Assembly (NCBI GenBank): GCA_039000515.1 | Contig: JBCFYV010000012.1 | Span: forward strand, 13,907,290-13,971,289 | Origin: Timema cristinae | Taxonomy: Eukaryota; Arthropoda; Insecta; Phasmatodea; Timematidae | Reading direction: 5' to 3' | Length of the DNA: 64,000 bases | In this document: one piece after another, positions 12,363-24,560 of the stretch | Layout of the letters: each line of letters starts with the position of its first letter | Numbering within the stretch: the stretch's first letter is position 1 | Translations under genes and position numbers: made by a program | Notes under the pieces: generated by a model | Databases searched by the model: none | Seen by the model: only the letters and a program-made list of their open reading frames with translations | Told to the model about the DNA's origin: nothing

Positions 12363-14762
12363 AATGCGTTTTCTACAATTACATAAATAAGGTAAAATAT
12401 ACCTAATTTACCGGGTTGATAAATAGTATTGCATTAAACGTAATTTTCGAATACACCTTAATTTAACACAAATAAATGTGAAAAGCGAAATATTTAATGA
12501 TAAATGTAAAATAAAACCTACTACTTCAGGTAATTCATTACCGATACTATTTCCACACTTGAGAATAGCTGCCTCAACTTTTCGTTTCTTCCTGTCCTCT
12601 GTTATTCTCCTCTCAGTGGTGTAGTGTCCGCGCTAATGCTGGCCAATCACGGGACGTGTAGGCCCATGGGAACTGACCCTTAGGGCCCCAAGATGTGACT
12701 ACTCAGCTTCTTGAGATTAAGGTCTTCACATTTGTCTTATCTTTTTGGAAGTCCCAAGAAACAAGTGAGACTATCTGTCCTTTTTACTCCAGTCTTTTAC
12801 ATGTTTCGTTCTTCTTGTTAAGGGGACATGGGGAATTAAGGTGAATAGACAAACATATTTAGGAAAGAATAAAATATACAAATTTAACATTTCCTATATT
12901 AGGGAATCTATAACTTTCATTATCTATAATACAAATCAAAGATTATTAAATATTTAAGAAATTTAGAAAAGAGAACTAAAATATATTGTATTAATGCTCA
13001 GTTACTAACCATCTCTAATAAATATTAATGCTTGCTCTTGAGAATAGACTTTATTAACCATAATAAATAACAATTTAATATTATAAAAGAAAATCCTCTG
13101 TTATGATTAAACTAATTTCAAACACTCATATATATTGATTAAAAAAAATAATAATTTAGAGATTTTTCGTAAACACTTGTATATTAATTTGTCACAAACA
13201 ATCTTATACAAGTGTTAATAAATAATCCAGAGTAGATATTTGTAATATAGTATATATTATGTAGATTTGTCAACGAACCAATTGAAAATGTTTTATTAAA
13301 CCTTTTGAATCTTAGTCCATATTTAATCTAGCCCAGGTGAAAAACCAAAATATGTAATCGTATTACATTAGTAGGAAAGTATTTAGAAGCTATTAGCTCC
13401 TTTGAGCAAATTACAATGTATATTTATAGTTAACTACCGATGATAACATAATTAATTACGTATTATTTACTTTTTTCGACAAAATGACGTGATAGTGTTT
13501 AAAAATGAAATTTAATTAGAGATTTTTGTTTTAACCGTTTAATGTATAAACTTTAGTTATCAATATTCTGGTTATTAATATTGTAGTTACATTATTAATA
13601 AAACATCTATTTAATTATAGTGATAGACTATTTAATAAATTTTAAGTAATAATATGTTTAAAACTAAAATTATTTTATCAACAATTAGGTCTAGTACTCT
13701 AAACATATTTTATATTATTTTATTTATACTCTGCGATATTTACTTTGGATGGCCAAATGTCACTAGCGCATGTTTACCAAATTGAAATGTATTCTATGTA
13801 ATTATTGTTCTACTATAATATCAGTGTGGTTTCTGCTTTCTAGGAATTTTAACTATCTTTGATATTGAATAGCTTTTTAAGGGTGTCTTGTTATTTAAGT
13901 ATTAATAAATATATTTAATATTATTTCAGGTTAAATACTATAGTACAGTTCACATGGTTTTTAATATAATTATGACACTTTGATAAAATAGTAACATTAA
14001 AAATACACTAGAAGTATGCGCATCAGTGAATTTTGTTCTGAAGAATCTTTTGGAAATCATAAACTAATATTTGTATACAACACTGATACTATTTTAAAAT
14101 ATTTTTATCGTTGTTATTTAAGTATTTATTATGTCTATCAAAAGTGATAGTTTCAGATCACATAACTGGAATTACGACTGAGTTAAAGTAGATCTGGTAA
14201 CTTTTATGACAGTCCTACTATGAAAATTGAACTCAACCCACTCATCTCACGTTACTTAAAAGAGGTTCATCATTTCTATTATGCATTATGAAATACACGA
14301 CTGTAAAGCGGGTTGTATGAGCATTTTATCCCTCGGCGTTTTGACCAAATCATCTCTTACTATGCATATAGTGACAATGTATTTAATTTTAGAAAATTAA
14401 GGAAAAAAACAAGATATCATGAATGCAACTACTTTTAGCATGTATTTGTGTATATGTTAAAAAAGAGAATAATCAGAAATATTTTAATATCAAGATATTC
14501 TCTCTTCGTAAATAACAATAAATAATTATAAATTTAAACTTTTTTTGAATCACTTTATTAATAATAAATACATTTAGGTAACTAGCTACCAATCACTTGA
14601 AACTACTACTTAATATAGTAATGTTATGACACCTTATTTCGTTTTCATGAGAAACTATGCACGTCACATATTATATAACAACTTTAATAATTGTAATTGC
14701 ACGTTTACAAACTGTACATAATATTTTGGGAAATATAACTTTTAAATAAAATTAAATAAAAA
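12363..14762. other. AT-rich intergenic DNA with GC-richer patch 12540-12840
   Basis: The patch includes CCGCGCTAATGCTGGCCAAT and looks like a decayed repeat of unknown type. The remainder is uniform AT-rich sequence with no gene. Confidence 0.45.
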
Positions 14763-14787
14763 ATATATATATATATATATATATATA
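14763..14787. repeat. (AT)n microsatellite
   Basis: About 25 bases of alternating AT. Confidence 0.9.
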
Positions 14788-14994
14788 AAAGCTAAATGTA
14801 TATGTTCCTTGAACTACCATTGCTTAATTTGAAATAATATTTTCCCAAGCACCAATAAAGAACTACTTTCGGAAGTACTTGGTTGAACAAACACAAGGTC
14901 CTACGAGTGTACTACAACCATTTCTGTAGGACAAGACATCACAAAAAAAAGTAACATTATGCAAAAGGCAGTGATAACCCAAATAATACAAAAT

Positions 14995-15032
14995 GCAATA
15001 TGAATGTGGGGTCGTGTAGTGAGACGCGGTGC

Positions 15033-15073
<41 letters not shown>

Positions 15074-15134
15074 TAATAATAATAATAATAATAATAATAT
15101 AATAAATATAATAATAATAATATAATAATAATAC
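14995..15134 (+). repeat. SINE 3' tail remnant plus (TAA)n array
   Basis: The segment GTGTAGTGAGACGCGGTGC followed by TAATAATAA matches the 3' end of SINE families A/B (GTAGTAAGA-GCGGTGC-TAATAAT at 52350). Only the tail is retained, and the (TAA)n end has grown to about 100 bases with a few deletions. The isoleucine- and leucine-rich open frames on the minus strand are products of this repeat. Confidence 0.75.
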
Positions 15135-16331
15135 AATGCATGTACGTTTAGAAAATGTGGGTGTCATTTCACCTCACAGCAAATTGAATGATATAATAAA
15201 TTGTTTTTATTAGGACGTTTAAGGGAATAGCCTATTAATTATTTATCTGATTCCATTATCGTTAATCAAAAACCTTTATAAAAATATTATTAGAAAAAAC
15301 AAGATTTACTATGCATATTTTAAGAGGCATCTTTTTATATAAAAAAAGAAACATTTGAATTAGGGGACCTAAGGATATTATTTTAGCAGAGTCAAAAGTC
15401 TTTGTAATTCTCTCGTGTTCGAATTCTGTCGCAAGTGTGAATAGGAGTCAGTATGATTTTTGGTTAAGGAAAGTCTTAGCTCATATTCTTTACGGGTTTA
15501 ATAGGGTTCTCTTTCTTTAGGCAACAATTTCTATCTCTCATTTCACGCAAATTGGTGTACATTTTCTCAATATGTAACATCCTCATTCTGAATCATGTAG
15601 TGTGATTAAATGCATACTGCCAGGTTTGTAATAATATGTGGTCTACACACACAATAGCTCCCACTAGTCTTTTTTTCAATAACGTTTTCTCAACAACCTA
15701 GTTGACAAGGAAGTTTTAACAAAAAAATACGGTCGTTAAGGGGCTAAATTTTGATATACATCTTCTAGAACTATATGAAATTATTAGCTAACACTAGGGG
15801 GGTAGTAATGTGGAAGATAAGATTTGTATATACTGGCTGGGACAAAAACAAATAGAATATCTATGCTGCTGAAAATTATAGACAGCGTTTTGAGGTTTTC
15901 CTGACGTCCGGGAGAGCTCACTTGAATGACATTATCTTCAAAAATAAAATAAAGTTTAATATGTGGTTTGCTTTTATTTAGCTGTCGAATACTTAATTTT
16001 CAGTTAAAGAGCTAATGTCCAAGTTACTAAGTGTCTAATTGTTTTGATTACTCTCTAAATAACGGACAAACTAGCTCCAGGAAAATTATGGTGGATGTTT
16101 TCAAAATAATCCTCCTCATATTAACTCCTGGGATTAATGATCTTATAGTTCTTGTGTTGGTATTTTGATGGTAAAAATGCTACACAATTTTAAAATATTC
16201 CCGATTAATTATTATTTTAATAAAATCTAACATTTTCTCTATTAGTTAGATTATTTATCCGGAAAATTTTAAATGGCAATTCAATTTTTTTATATAAGAC
16301 AATTTAGTATTTAAAAAATAATCTATATTCA
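15135..16331. other. AT-rich intergenic DNA
   Basis: A B-box-like GTGTTCGAATTCTGTCGC at about 15416-15433 may be a worn SINE head. Otherwise nothing is identifiable. Confidence 0.4.
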
Positions 16332-16930
16332 TTGGAAATAAATTGCTCTTTCCCAAAACTAACCTTCTCTCCTAACCTAATGGGAAGAGTAAGGGAAATT
16401 TATGGCGATTTTCTAGTTCAATGCATTGCCAAGTGCTACTACCTGTCCAAGGGATTTGGGGTCAGCTTAAAAGTTGATACCGGGTGCAGTCACCAAACAA
16501 AAACTAAAACCTTCCCCCCCCCCCCCCTTAACTACGCTTCCTTCCGCGCAAATCATAGCCTATCACTGATGCTGTTTGTCCCTCTTGTTTTACGATGCAC
16601 AATTCCCAAATCGGATAGCCTTGGTGGGATTTTGGGGCTAGAAAGGGGGGGGGGGTGGAAATGGAGGTGGGAAAAGCTCTGGTAAATAGGCGATGATACG
16701 CGAGGATGGATTAGCTTTCGGGCGATGGCGGGAAGGGGATTCCCTGGCATCTTTTTTTTTTTTTTTTTTTCGTTTTGGGTGAGTGGTGGGTTAGCAATCT
16801 CGCATGGGGAAAGGAGAATTCTGGGATATTTTACGATTTGTGTGTGTTATTTTGTGGCTCATTGGGTGCGTTGCCCCTTTTTTTCTCTGTGACCAGACTT
16901 TGCAATTAGCCGAGTAGACCTGAAACTAAG
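16332..16930. other. GC-rich low-complexity segment with poly-C, poly-G and poly-T runs
   Basis: The base composition departs sharply from its surroundings. There is a run of about 14 C near 16514-16527, a run of 10 G near 16645-16655 and about 20 T near 16752-16770. A 117-codon plus-strand frame spans it, but its sequence is driven by the homopolymers and has no known domain. It could be a decayed repeat or an exon/promoter remnant; I cannot decide. Confidence 0.45.
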
Positions 16931-18254
16931 CCATATGCTACAAATAGTTCCTCGGGAAGCCGTTGAGAGAAGCTGTACTGGATTGAGTTCTACCGGTAGA
17001 TACTATTTAATACATGTTACAGAATACATCATATAGGTATTATTCCAATGATTGCGTTTTGTTTAAATTCGGGGAGATTTTCACACGATATTGTTCCTTA
17101 ATGACTATTTAGATATTCCAACAAGATATAGTTATAGCGTTAATGGTCAGTCACATGGTCAATTAACAGGGATATTAGATACTAGATAACGTTAAAACCA
17201 TCAAACAAATCGGATTGTGCTTTTCTGCCTTAATGATTTGATAACAGTGAGATTCGGATCAGTTAGATAGCTTTTAGTTTTAAATTAGACTAATTATTTT
17301 AATCTCCATTATATATATTTTTATACGGTAAATATTGTTCACTGGTCACAATTCCACATATTTTATAATAAAGAAAATAATAAGCCGCACTTTGATGTAT
17401 TTCCTAGTAAGAGCGTAATTACTCTCATAGGTTAAGATGGGATGAAAGACGACGCGAGAAAAAGCCAGTGTTCTTGCATTTTTTATGTAAAAAAATGTTT
17501 GAATAAAAATAAATAAAATATTGCTTCAGTACAAACATATAATTTAATTTTCTTCACATGGAATTTAATGACAACTTTTTTCTTCATTTAAAAAGTGTGT
17601 TAGATAATGATACAGTGCTCTTGACATATATTCCAGAACTGTTTATATTAACAGGTGAAGATAATTAATCTGTAAGTTTGTATTGGAACAACACTTTATT
17701 GATTTGGTAAAAAGTGTTTAGCCATTGGAACTGCAAAAAAAAAATCCTTTAATCACATCCCCTTCCATCCCACCTTAAATGCTACGCGTGGGGTTATACA
17801 GTCTCTTGAATAAAGCCTTTAACAGATGTCCATAGAAATGTATATTTAAAAAAACCAACATTTTATTACTGCTACAAAGAGAGTTTTTTATTCAATATTT
17901 AAGTTTAAGCTATTAAATATCAGTCCATTTAGACAATAGTTAATATTTTTTACCGTCTATAACGTATTTTTAGCATCCAATTCAATAATTTTCTGGATTA
18001 ATTCCACAAATAAATCGAAAAAGTTATACTTGTTAGGGTATATCTAATATAAATATTGTACTACAAATTTTCTTAAACATCATTAATGTAATATCAGATT
18101 AATTACTTAATGATACTTTTAAATTATATCCTACAAGTTTTAACTAGATTTATAGGCTCTGAAACGTTAACTGTTTTATGTTGAGTGTCCATTTAAAATA
18201 AATGCAAATCTACTCTTCATTAATCGACCAAACAACAGTTTAGCTTATTTAATT
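16931..18254. other. AT-rich intergenic DNA
   Basis: No gene or repeat recognised. Confidence 0.5.
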
Positions 18255-18482
18255 TGGTGGGAACGTGGCCAAAATCTCAAGATAATTTAGTTTAGTTTGC
18301 TGGTAATTAGGAAGTTGAGTTTCGAATCGCAGCCAGGTGAAAGTTGGTGTTTATACTTTGAGTATTTCCAAATATCCCAACCCATACACATGAACGAATA
18401 TCCTATAAATTTTACAGGCCATACCCTTATCCCAATACCGTAGTAATTAAACATGCTTATAGCCAGAATAGCAGCTTAAAAA
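18255..18482 (+). repeat. Degenerate tRNA-derived SINE (family A-like)
   Basis: TGGCCAAAATCTCAAGAT resembles the A-box half of the family A head, and GAGTTTCGAATCGCAGCCAG at about 18317 resembles the B box. A body with CCAACCCATACACATGAACG and a weak tail near 18455-18470 follow. The copy is old and heavily diverged. Confidence 0.5.
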
Positions 18483-18859
18483 ATTAAATAAAAGTGGGTT
18501 TTTGTTGTATTTTGAATTTAAATATCGAGTTTTATCCACACCTATAAAAGCTGGCATTTAAGTTCCTCTCCAAGTATGCTCAATACATACGAGTATTTAA
18601 TTAAACTTAGCCATTTCCATACCGTCCTCTTAGATCCAATAAATACAATTTCTAAGAGTAAATACTTTCATCAGAGCATGTTAAATAACTCATCCTCTAC
18701 CCATTAACCAGATTCATGTGATTACTAATATTAACACATGGTTATATCATAATAATATAATTTGAAATAACAAGAATGTTATATCAATTTAATAATTGGT
18801 ATCAATCCTTGTACTTACAGTTGTAAATCATAAAAATCATTTGGCATGTGCATTAGGGA

Positions 18860-19030
18860 ATGAATTTCGTCTATTATTGAAGACTGTTGAATAAGATTGG
18901 GTTTCAAATCACGTCCAGATATACCGATGTGTTTTAAATAAAATACTGCTCTCCATACATGAAAATGTATCCCTATGTAATTAGTCAAAATATTTGAATT
19001 TCCCAGAATGATAGTAAAAGATGGTGTAAG
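18860..19030 (+). repeat. Degenerate tRNA-derived SINE fragment
   Basis: A B-box-like GGTTTCAAATCACGTCCAG at about 18900 is followed by a body resembling the 18.3-kb copy (CTCTCCATACATGAAAATG). The head is only partly recognisable. Confidence 0.4.
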
Positions 19031-21313
19031 TAAAAATTAATTTACACTTTTTAGATTCAGACAATGCTATATTGCATTCATAATTTAGGTAGTATCAGAA
19101 TTTAACGTTTTATTAAAATATATATTACTAAATTTAGTCATCAGACTATAGCTAAAAATTTATTTTGCTTACATTTCTATAACTATTTTTAAAAACCCCT
19201 TTTTTAGCAAATGACCTAGAATTTATTTATTTCACACATATCTTCTCAAATAAAAGTATGGTATGTGAGATTTAATTTGTGCATCCTGTGGCAATGCATA
19301 TTAATATTTTATAATACGAGTTTCATACATTTTGAATGCTTTTTTTTATCTTTTAATCATATTTTTGGAAGTAAATTAGTGTTAGTTGAATATTTAGAGC
19401 TTATTAGGATTCTGAATGTAACATTCAAACATTAGATTAAAAAATGAGATGAATAATTAAATATTCACTATTGATTTGGTAATAGCCTTTCAACTGTTTG
19501 TTAACATCTGGGTATGGGGTTGTGTGATTAATTAAATTATATAATTAAACCATATTTTAGTAGTTAATAAAAAACTTTTTTCATTTTAATAAAAGTATTA
19601 TTAAAAATAATAGTAATATATGATATTTTTTTAGGATTTTAAAAATATTCTGATACATTATTTACGTTCTGATATAGGTTATGATAAAATTATACTCTCT
19701 AGGTACATTAAAATAACCATTTTAAATATCATGAGAGCTCCTACAATACAATAATAATAATCATGCTAAATTAAATTGATGGATAGGAGCTAGCCAAAGC
19801 TTTAAATTATTCTAGAAGTGATTGGGTTCAACCAAATTACATTCCCCCTTATCTTGCTGCAGCAGCAGAGCCCACGTGAGTTATTGAAATTCAAACACAG
19901 GCGCAGTTACATGCTCTCTATGTGCCGTTACATAAAATAAACGAGATGATCTAGATACATCGCCATTGTATTTTTTGCATTAAAGCATACGATTATTTAT
20001 AACTTTGACCAAACATGCATTTAAAGTGTTCAGATGTTAACAGTTTGGTTTTATTGTTCTTTAGTTTAACTTTAATTCATAATTAAATAAACCTCTTTTC
20101 ATCCGTTTAAATATAAAGAATTCAATATGATTACATTTTGTGATTGAGCAAGCAACTTGTTTTTTTAAGAATTATTGTGATTATTTGTATTGAGACAATT
20201 TAAGCTTTCATAAATTCAATAACTTTACTCTTAACTAATGTGGCATTTTTCAATATATAATTATTTTCCCTTTTTCTAAAGATATTTGAAAACTTATTTA
20301 AGGAGATATTATATTCGTTAAAAAAAATTAGCTCTAAAAATATATCATAGACTAGAGTCTTCCCGTAGCTTCGATCGCATTTAAATCGAGTGGACTAACT
20401 TGTTTCCAGTGAATCATATTAACTATAAAAAACACATTTCATGCCTGTATGAGGGAAGGTAATATTTTATTTATCGATGACATCACAAATTAAATAGTAT
20501 GTTTACATTTGTTAACTGCTCGCATCAATAATGGTTTTCTTAGGTGGGGAAATTTTGCAACGTAGACCAAAAGAAATAGCTTAAATTTGTACACTACTCC
20601 TTTTATCAAAATTGGTTATCCTACATAGTGTCACTGTTGAAATGAACACCAAGAGAAATAATTTTAAGTTTTGCAATCCCTGTATCAAGATGTATCAAGA
20701 TCATTAATGCAATTAACAGTTAAAGAAATAATTTAAATTTACTCTCTTAGAAACAAAACTAAATAAAAGTATAGTAAAGGCTAAGACCTAGATATTATAT
20801 CAATAATTAAATTTTAAAGAAATGTATGGGTTTAAATAAACACTTAAAGTTATTGTGATATTTGAATTATGTTTTAACTTTATAAAAAGTTAAGTTGCTT
20901 GGTATATATATTAGTTGTAAAATGTACTACAATAAGAGTTAAATGGAGTAAGCTAAAAACATAACATACATATTATCGAATGATAATCTTTGATGGAGAC
21001 TTAGTGACCTCTGTGAACTACCTGTCCTCATATATTAATTAGAGTTAATCTACTATGGATGTGATACCAATGGCACCCACCATCTCGACGGTGATTCACT
21101 ATTATCGGGACCTACATCTATTTGGGGCCTCTATTGTGCCCTTTACATGCTTAGTCAACCTATTGAGTCACCTTTAAATACCTCCTCTTTAAAGGAGGAC
21201 CACACAATTCCTCTCTTTGGTACTGGTTCTGGGAATATACCATCATCTTAAGAGCTTATGGTCAGCCTATCGAATCGACATTTAAAGGTTCCCTTTGAAA
21301 GAGGGTCAAATCG
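19031..21313. other. AT-rich intergenic DNA
   Basis: A short 10-bp direct duplication (GATGTATCAA) occurs at 20689-20703. A less AT-rich stretch at 21000-21240 precedes the minisatellite. No gene. Confidence 0.5.
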
Positions 21314-21632
21314 CCTTGCACTCACCCTACGTCTCACCATTTTACCTTGCACTCACCCTGCGTCTCACCGTTTTACCTTGCACTCACCCTGCGTCTCACT
21401 GTTTTACCTTGCACTCACCCTGCGTCTCACCGTTTTACCTTGCACTCACCCTGAGTCTCACCGTTTTACCTTGCACTCACCCTGCGTCTCACCGTTTTAC
21501 CTTGCACTCACCCTGCGTCTCACCGTTTTACCTTGCACTCACCCTGCGTCTCACCGTTTTACCTTGCACTCACCCTGCGTCTCACCGTTTTACCTTGCAC
21601 TTACCCTGCGTATCACCGTTTTACCTTGCCCA
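21314..21632 (+). repeat. 31-bp minisatellite, ten units
   Basis: Ten head-to-tail units start every 31 bases from 21314 and the tenth ends at 21623, with a partial unit after. Each unit contains CCTTGCACTCACCCTGCGTC then TCACCGTTTTA. Units differ by only one or a few substitutions, so expansion is recent. Because 31 is not a multiple of three and the unit has no stop in this orientation, more than one plus frame stays open; these frames are not evidence of a protein. Confidence 0.97.
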
Positions 21633-21639
21633 TGGATGA

Positions 21640-22395
21640 GAATTGTGATAATTATAAGGTAGATGGAATATATAGCATCATAAAGGGCAAGTAGTTCCCT
21701 TTGGGGCAAATAATTTAAAAATATACTCTCTCTGCTGAACGAGGTGACTCTTGGAATGCTTTTAACCACGCTAATGGTTCTCTGCAACCTTTGCGATACA
21801 TTCAATACCAACTCAAAACCAAACTGCCATCATCCTTATTTAAAGAACTAAAGGGAGCATGTATTATCTAATATATAAATATTAATTAATATTGTAAAAT
21901 TCAGATTATTCAGTCCACCCCTTAGTCAAAATATACTTTCACTGAATTAGAGGATACTATATATTTTTTTAGCACATGACAACAGTTCAGTCCTCACAGA
22001 TTAATACGAGATTATGGCTGGTTTTTCAGTTGAGTGGTGCGAGGGATGTCAAGATTAGGACATCAATAAATTCCCTAATTCAAACTGAACTTCTTGTTAT
22101 TCGTATCCTAGGAGATTAATTTACTCTCCAAATCTAAACTATAAATCCGGCCCTAAGTATGTACAAAGATATGGGAAACTTGAACTCAAACACATTTACT
22201 GTTATTCATATTTAATTTCCCGATAACAATATATTAATATTACATTGAATATAATGCTTAAAAGAGTTGAAGTTTATGACAGAGTTGATAAGTTGTAAAT
22301 ATAATTTAATTTTAGCAATGTTGTATATGCATTTACTTGCTTCTGTATCAATATTCTATATTTCCTTATTATATATTTAAATAGTAATATACTTT
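21640..22395. other. AT-rich intergenic DNA
   Basis: No supported gene. Confidence 0.5.
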
Positions 22396-22525
22396 CTCTG
22401 TGGTCTAGTGCTCAGAGCTCCTGGATACAGGTACAGAGAGTTCAGGTTCGATCCTCAGTAATTCCAAATTTATGTTAAGCAGTAGTTATAGATCGGGTTC
22501 TGCTCAGCCCTATGCGTATAAATGA
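22396..22525 (+). repeat. tRNA-derived SINE-like fragment, distinct head
   Basis: CTCTGTGGTCTAGTGCTCAG resembles an A-box region and GGTTCGATCCTCAG at about 22446 is a good B box. Spacing fits a tRNA-derived promoter. The 3' acceptor half does not pair, so it is not a functional tRNA gene. It may be a third SINE family. Confidence 0.5.
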
Positions 22526-23424
22526 GGAGCTATGTACTTGAAAGAAAAGGTAGTGGCTTCAATCTAGACAACTGAGATAAACAGCTAGAGGATTTTTTTA
22601 TTTGACAACATGACACACTCTATCCGCAGATGTTGGCACTATAGATAGCTACCATCAGACAGTGGCGGCTTGGTTGGTAATACTCAATTCATAGCTGATG
22701 CAATGGAGCTATTTTATTATTAATTTCTAATTAACCTTATTTTCAAAGTAAAATTATATTTCATGTCTTTAAATCTCTAAATCTATAACTAGTGCTCTTG
22801 TACTAAAGGCTCTCAAACCTTAATAACTATATTGGTGGGCATGTAAACATGGGTGCCGAACTAGTCTTATTTGGATTAATTGTGACAAAGAAAGCTGGTT
22901 TCCGATCCAAGCCGAACGTCATTAAAGCAATATTACCTTTTACCAACCCTATAAGCCAAGTATTATTTAAAAAAATACTGTTCATATCCTCTTTTAGATA
23001 AACACATATACTTTATATTAATTAAGTTGGCTCTATATTTGAAGTAATATTTTCAATGGATATAAAAAATGTTAGTTCTCTGTTTACTGATTTTTAATTG
23101 GATTAAAAATATTCCAATACATTATTCTAAATTACATATGGGCCTATTAATATAGGGGTGCCAGGTTTGACTCTTGGCAGGGCCAAACAATGTATATTTG
23201 TTATATTAGTGTTTTTCATTTCTCAGTAGACTGAGAAGGAAACGTGGGAGAAAGGTTGCTGAATCTAATCTAGAATTAGGTTAGTGCTTAAGTCTTTAAG
23301 ATTCCGTTTCTCATGAAGTTAGTATTTTCAGAGAGAGTGCGTTAAATGTGCTAAATAAATAATAAATGTAACAACGTTAGGGCATAGTCTACATTTATAA
23401 AAGTATTAAGTTTTCTTATATAAA
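22526..23424. other. AT-rich intergenic DNA
   Basis: Contains weak tRNA-like fragments near 22850-22920 and 23150-23190 that are too diverged to call. No gene. Confidence 0.4.
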
Positions 23425-23887
23425 TATGTATGTATGTGTGTGTATGTATGTACGTATGTATGTATGTATGTATGTGTGTACGTATGTGTGTATATGTATG
23501 TATGTATGTATGTATGTGTATTGTATGTATGTATGTATGTATGTATGTATGTATGTATGTATGTATGTATGTATGTATGTATGTATGTATGTATGTATGT
23601 ATGTATGTATGTATGTATGTATGTATGTATGTATGTATGTATGTATGTATGTATGTATGTATGTATGTATGTATGTATGTATGTATGTATGTATGTATGT
23701 ATGTATGTATGTATGTATGTATGTATGTATGTTGTATGTATGTGTGTATGTATGTTAATGTATGTATGTATGTATGTATGTATGTATGTATGTATGTATG
23801 TATGTGTGTATGTATGTATATGTATGTATGTATGTATGATGTATGTGTATGTATGTATGTATGTATGTATGTATGTATGTATGTATG

Positions 23888-23918
<31 letters not shown>

Positions 23919-24030
23919 TGTATGTATGTATGTATGTATGTATGTATGTATGTAGTATGTATGTATGTATGTATGTAGATGTATGTTGTGTGTATTGTGT
24001 GTATGTATGTATGTATGTGTGTATGTATGC
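23425..24030. repeat. ~600-bp (TATG)n microsatellite
   Basis: Tetranucleotide repeat TATG on the plus strand, equal to (ACAT)n on the minus strand. It includes an uninterrupted run of about 200 bases (23522-23731) and interrupted flanks with GTGT and single-base slips. The very long open frames in several frames (Tyr-Val-Cys-Met or His-Thr-Tyr-Ile periodicity) follow from the repeat and are not genes. The same repeat, in opposite orientation, hosts a retrotransposon at 41.2 kb. Confidence 0.98.
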
Positions 24031-24294
24031 ATTTATATTTTAATAATAGTTTTTCTCAATGAGTTAGAAAGTTAAAATTGGTTGAAATTATAGGAAAACC
24101 ACTAAAAAAGGGCGACAAATTTACAAACATGAAAACTGAAAAAAATCATAAGAAATAATAAATTGATTTATTTAATCATTTTAATTCAAAAGCTAGGATA
24201 AACTACTATAGATTATTCCAAATAAAATCCCAGGACAATTGACAGAATACAACACAATGGCATGCTTTAATAGTTTTAATAGTTGTTTGGTATA

Positions 24295-24323
24295 AGGGAA
24301 AGGCGTCCAAGAGTACGCACCTA
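24295..24323 (+). repeat. Left terminal inverted repeat of the pogo-like element
   Basis: Pairs with 27200-27228 in reverse complement, with mismatches at the fourth and fifth bases and in the GGCGTC-C/T-AAG position. Contains the AAGAGTACGCA core that recurs inside the element. Confidence 0.85.
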
Positions 24324-24480
24324 ATACATTTTAAGTCATAAACACTATATTTTTAAAACTTAATCAATAAAACACACATGGTTATATCTAATGCTCTGTG
24401 CTGCTTTATATTACAGCACGAAACCTCAAAAATAATCTTATATTAATAGATAAAATAATGTTTTTATTGAGATATGTAAA

Positions 24481-24560
24481 TGCGTACTCTTATACGCCCT
24501 ATAGTCTAAGAGTACGCATCATGTATTCCAAGAGTACGCACTAGCATCTAAGAGTACGCA
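24481..24560. repeat. Subterminal repeats of the pogo-like element (left cluster)
   Basis: Four copies of the TIR core lie within 80 bp: an inverted one at 24481-24499 (TGCGTACTCTTATACGCCC), and direct ones at 24504-24518, 24527-24540 and 24546-24560 (variants of GTCTAAGAGTACGCA). The last ends directly beside the transposase stop codon. Repeated subterminal motifs of this kind commonly serve as transposase binding sites; that role is inferred. Confidence 0.85.

Noticed and set aside
14863..15167. Isoleucine/leucine-rich minus-strand frames that look like membrane proteins
   Set aside because: Encoded by the (TAA)n microsatellite, not by a gene.
16332..16750. 117-codon plus frame and 65-codon minus frame in the poly-C/poly-G segment
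   Set aside because: Composition is set by homopolymers, frames overlap on both strands, and no domain is visible.
21258..21662. 134- and 114-codon frames with a repeating Leu-Pro-Cys-Thr-His motif
   Set aside because: By-products of the 31-bp minisatellite; more than one plus frame is open at once.
22396..22525. Possible functional tRNA gene
   Set aside because: A and B boxes are present but the acceptor stem does not pair and no intact cloverleaf can be drawn; better explained as a SINE head.
23406..24043. Very long open frames rich in His-Thr-Tyr-Ile or Tyr-Val-Cys-Met
   Set aside because: They are read-through of a tetranucleotide repeat that has no stop codon in most frames; no independent coding evidence.
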